From: Caenispirillum salinarum_A
Lineage (GTDB): Bacteria; Pseudomonadota; Alphaproteobacteria; Rhodospirillales; Rhodospirillaceae
Assembly (NCBI RefSeq): GCF_044803115.1
Contig: NZ_CP085224.1
Location: 3,658,001-3,722,000 of the forward strand
Length of the DNA: 64,000 nucleotides
Reading direction: 5' to 3'
Part shown: one piece after another, positions 62,047 through 64,000 of the stretch
Layout: each line of letters opens with the position of its first letter
How positions within the stretch are numbered: the first letter of the stretch is position 1
Translations under genes and position numbers: made by a program
Notes under the pieces: generated by a model
Seen by the model: the letters and a program-made list of their open reading frames with translations, nothing else
What the model was told of the DNA's origin: nothing
The model's database searches: none

Positions 62047-64000
62047 CTACTGCGCCGCCTGGCCGGGCTCGGACTGGCGCGGCTCCATCCCGCTGCGGGG
62101 CAGGATGAGGCGGAACAGCGCGCCGCCCTGCGGCGAGGCTTCGACCCAGATGTGGCCGCCGAAGTGCTCGATGATCTGGCGCGAGATGGCGAGCCCCAAC
62201 CCCGTGCCGCCGCCGGGCCGTCCGCCCTCGGCCTCCGGCACCTGGACGAAGCGGTCGAACACCTGCTCGCGCCGGTCGGGCGGGATGCCCGGACCGTTGT
62301 CGGCGACCGAGACGCGCCAGTCATCCCGGCCGCATTCCGCCTTGACCGCCACCTGGCCGCTCTGCGGCGGGGCGTACTTGGCGGCGTTGGACAGCAGGTT
62401 GACGAAAACCTGCGTCAGCCGGTCGCGGTCGGCGTGGACCGGCGCCACCTCGGTGTCGCCCTTGATTTCCAGGCTCAGTCCGATGCGGCGCTCGGTATAG
62501 AGGGCGTTGACAACGCCGCAGGCGTGTTCCAGCGCCTCGCGCACCGACACCGGCGCCATGTTCCAGTCGCCGTGCCCGGCCTGGAGGCGGGCCAGGTCGA
62601 GAAGCTGATCGATGAGGCGCGTCAGCCGCTCGCTTTCGCGCATGATGATGCCCAGGAAGCGTTCCACCTCCTCGCGCGTCAGGTCCGGGTTGTCGGTCAG
62701 GATTTCCGAGAAGCTGCGGATGGACGTCAGCGGCGTGCGCAGCTCGTGGCTGACGGTCGAGAGGAACTCGTCCTTCAGCCGGTCCAGTTCCTGCAGCCGG
62801 CGGTTGGCCTCGCGCAGTTCGGCGGTGGTGCGCTCCAACTCGCGCGATTTCTGCTCCAGGCGCTGGCTGTATTCGATGACCTGGCTGGTTTCCTCCAGGA
62901 TCTTCAGCACCTCGTTCAGCGACACCATGTCGCCCTTGGCGACCGAGGCCACCATCACCCGCGCCGAGGCCGCGCCGATGGAGCCCGCAAGCTCCTGCTC
63001 CACCGCCGTCACCAGGGCCGGATCGGCGTCGGTGAGCGAGCGGATGCTGCGCGCGCCCATGCGCTTGGCGTGCTGGCGGAACAGGCGGTAGGCGACCGTG
63101 TGGCCCAGGAACCGTTGGGTGAGCGCATAGAGGTCCTTCACCGTCGCGGCGCGGCGCCACATGTGCGGGGTGGCGGTGTCGCGGCGGCGGAAGATGTCGA
63201 CGAAGACCGTCGCCTGCACGCGCTCCAGCGGCCCCTGCTTGCCGAACACCGAGACGCCGACGAAGGCGCCGATGTTGAAAAGCCAGCTCCAGAACAGGGC
63301 ATGGGCCAGCGGGTCCAGCCCCTCCAGCCCGAACAGCGCCTCGGGCCGCAGCAACGCGATGCCCCACGGCCCGGCCTGGACGACCTCGGGCCCGATCCAG
63401 TCCGCCGAGGCCATGCTGGGCAGCACCAGCGTGTAGGCCCACATGGCGAAACCCGCCAGCAGGCCCGCATGGGCGCCGGCGCGGGTGGCATTCTTCCAGA
63501 ACAGCCCGCCCAGCATGGCTGGCGCCAGCTGCGCCGTCGCCGAGAACGAGATCAGGCCGATGGAGGCCAGTGCCCCGGTGCCGCCAGTGGCGCGGTAATA
63601 GCCGTAGCCCATCAGCAGCAGCGCCACGATGGAGGCGCGGCGGATGAACAGCAGCAAGCCGGTCAGGTCGCCGCGGCTGGTCAGCCGCAACCACTTCAGC
63701 CGCAGCAGGAGGGGCATGACCAGGTCGTTGGAGATCATGATGGACAGGCTGATGGCGGCCACGATCACCATGCCGGTGGCGCTCGACAGTCCGCCCAGGA
63801 AGGCGATGAGCGCCAGCACCTGGTTGCCCTGCGACAGCGGCACGGTCAGGACGAAGCTGTCCGCCTCCGCCCCCGACGGCAGATGGATCAGGCCGGCCAC
63901 CGCGATCGGCAGCACGAACAGGCTGATGACCGCCAGGTACAGCGGGAAGGCCCAGGCGGCCGTGGAGACATGCCGTTCGTCCACGTTCTCCACGGCCGTC
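62047..64000 (-). CDS. Sensor histidine kinase with a sodium/solute symporter domain, C-terminal part (5' end outside window)
   Basis: The frame is open to the window edge, with 651 codons visible. The visible N-terminal part is the second half of an SSS/PutP-type transporter domain (LSQGNQVLALIAFLGGLSSATGM, SIGLISFSATAQLAPAMLGGLFW). A linker and coiled coil (EYSQRLEQKSRELERTTAEL) leads to the HisKA box FLSTVSHELRTPLTSIRSFS and an HATPase domain with N-box FVNLLSNAAKYAPP and G-boxes DNGPGIPPD and GGGTGLGLAIS. This is the CrbS/ActS-type layout that senses acetate or other small solutes. No response regulator is seen in the window. Confidence 0.9.
   Translation of the reverse strand, partial: TAVENVDERHVSTAAWAFPLYLAVISLFVLPIAVAGLIHLPSGAEADSFVLTVPLSQGNQVLALIAFLGGLSSATGMVIVAAISLSIMISNDLVMPLLLRLKWLRLTSRGDLTGLLLFIRRASIVALLLMGYGYYRATGGTGALASIGLISFSATAQLAPAMLGGLFWKNATRAGAHAGLLAGFAMWAYTLVLPSMASADWIGPEVVQAGPWGIALLRPEALFGLEGLDPLAHALFWSWLFNIGAFVGVSVFGKQGPLERVQATVFVDIFRRRDTATPHMWRRAATVKDLYALTQRFLGHTVAYRLFRQHAKRMGARSIRSLTDADPALVTAVEQELAGSIGAASARVMVASVAKGDMVSLNEVLKILEETSQVIEYSQRLEQKSRELERTTAELREANRRLQELDRLKDEFLSTVSHELRTPLTSIRSFSEILTDNPDLTREEVERFLGIIMRESERLTRLIDQLLDLARLQAGHGDWNMAPVSVREALEHACGVVNALYTERRIGLSLEIKGDTEVAPVHADRDRLTQVFVNLLSNAAKYAPPQSGQVAVKAECGRDDWRVSVADNGPGIPPDRREQVFDRFVQVPEAEGGRPGGGTGLGLAISRQIIEHFGGHIWVEASPQGGALFRLILPRSGMEPRQSEPGQAAQ

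Overview
The window is a high-GC, densely coded stretch of an anoxygenic phototrophic alphaproteobacterium. It holds about half of a photosynthesis gene cluster with purple-bacterial type 2 reaction-centre genes (pufBALMC), bacteriochlorophyll a genes (bchCXYZ, bchIDO) and spirilloxanthin-series carotenoid genes (crtC, D, E, F, I, B). pufC is present, while pufX and pufQ are absent. Assignment to a Rhodospirillales-like lineage is an inference from gene order, not a proven taxonomy.

Region 1 (1-19336): crtDC runs leftward from a control region holding a TGT-N12-ACA (PpsR/CrtJ-type) palindrome. crtEF-bchCXYZ-pufBALMC runs rightward as a superoperon, with a second palindrome on the bchC promoter and a row of hairpins between pufA and pufL. 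It ends at a strong terminator. bchI-bchD-bchO-crtI-crtB converges on it from the right as a tightly overlapping operon.

Region 2 (19575-26463) is the most unusual part. It holds a sigma-54 activator and a coiled-coil/beta-barrel outer-membrane protein on the plus strand. Convergent to them is a minus-strand operon of exported proteins: an Asn/Asp/Ser-rich protein built on a 114-bp tandem repeat, three small exported proteins and a C39-like cysteine protease. A sigma-54 (-24/-12) promoter lies upstream of that operon, and a fourth small exported protein lies beyond it. The parts list resembles the Pseudomonas Fap functional-amyloid system (fibre subunits, C39-type FapD, coiled-coil porin FapF), but the subunits differ. 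Four of the exported proteins share a motif just after the signal peptide, and two share a C-terminal motif. I regard this as a candidate Fap-like fibre secretion system.

Region 3 (26522-34946): an orphan molybdenum hydroxylase large subunit with the form II CoxL motif; a cysI-cysG-cysH sulfate-assimilation operon behind a promoter with a near-perfect 21-bp palindrome; a hypothetical protein, a transglutaminase-like protein and a CBS-domain protein.

Region 4 (35105-43350): a polar amino-acid ABC transporter; an orphan TRAP large permease coupled to a PqiA-like protein and a phosphoesterase; a complete TRAP transporter (dctPQM).

Region 5 (43479-51019): histidine utilisation by the five-step HutF/HutG route, split into two divergent operons (hutICU and hutFHG) around a perfect palindrome that is probably the HutC operator.

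Region 6 (51016-64000): envelope glycosylation genes (two large polytopic membrane proteins, a GtrB-like glycosyltransferase, GtrA), a YchJ-like zinc protein, an ATP-grasp ligase paired with a CocE/NonD hydrolase, a CobC/CobD-type aminotransferase-fold decarboxylase, and the C-terminal part of a sodium/solute-symporter-type sensor histidine kinase cut by the window edge. I saw no tRNA, rRNA, IS element or CRISPR array, though I could not run dedicated searches.
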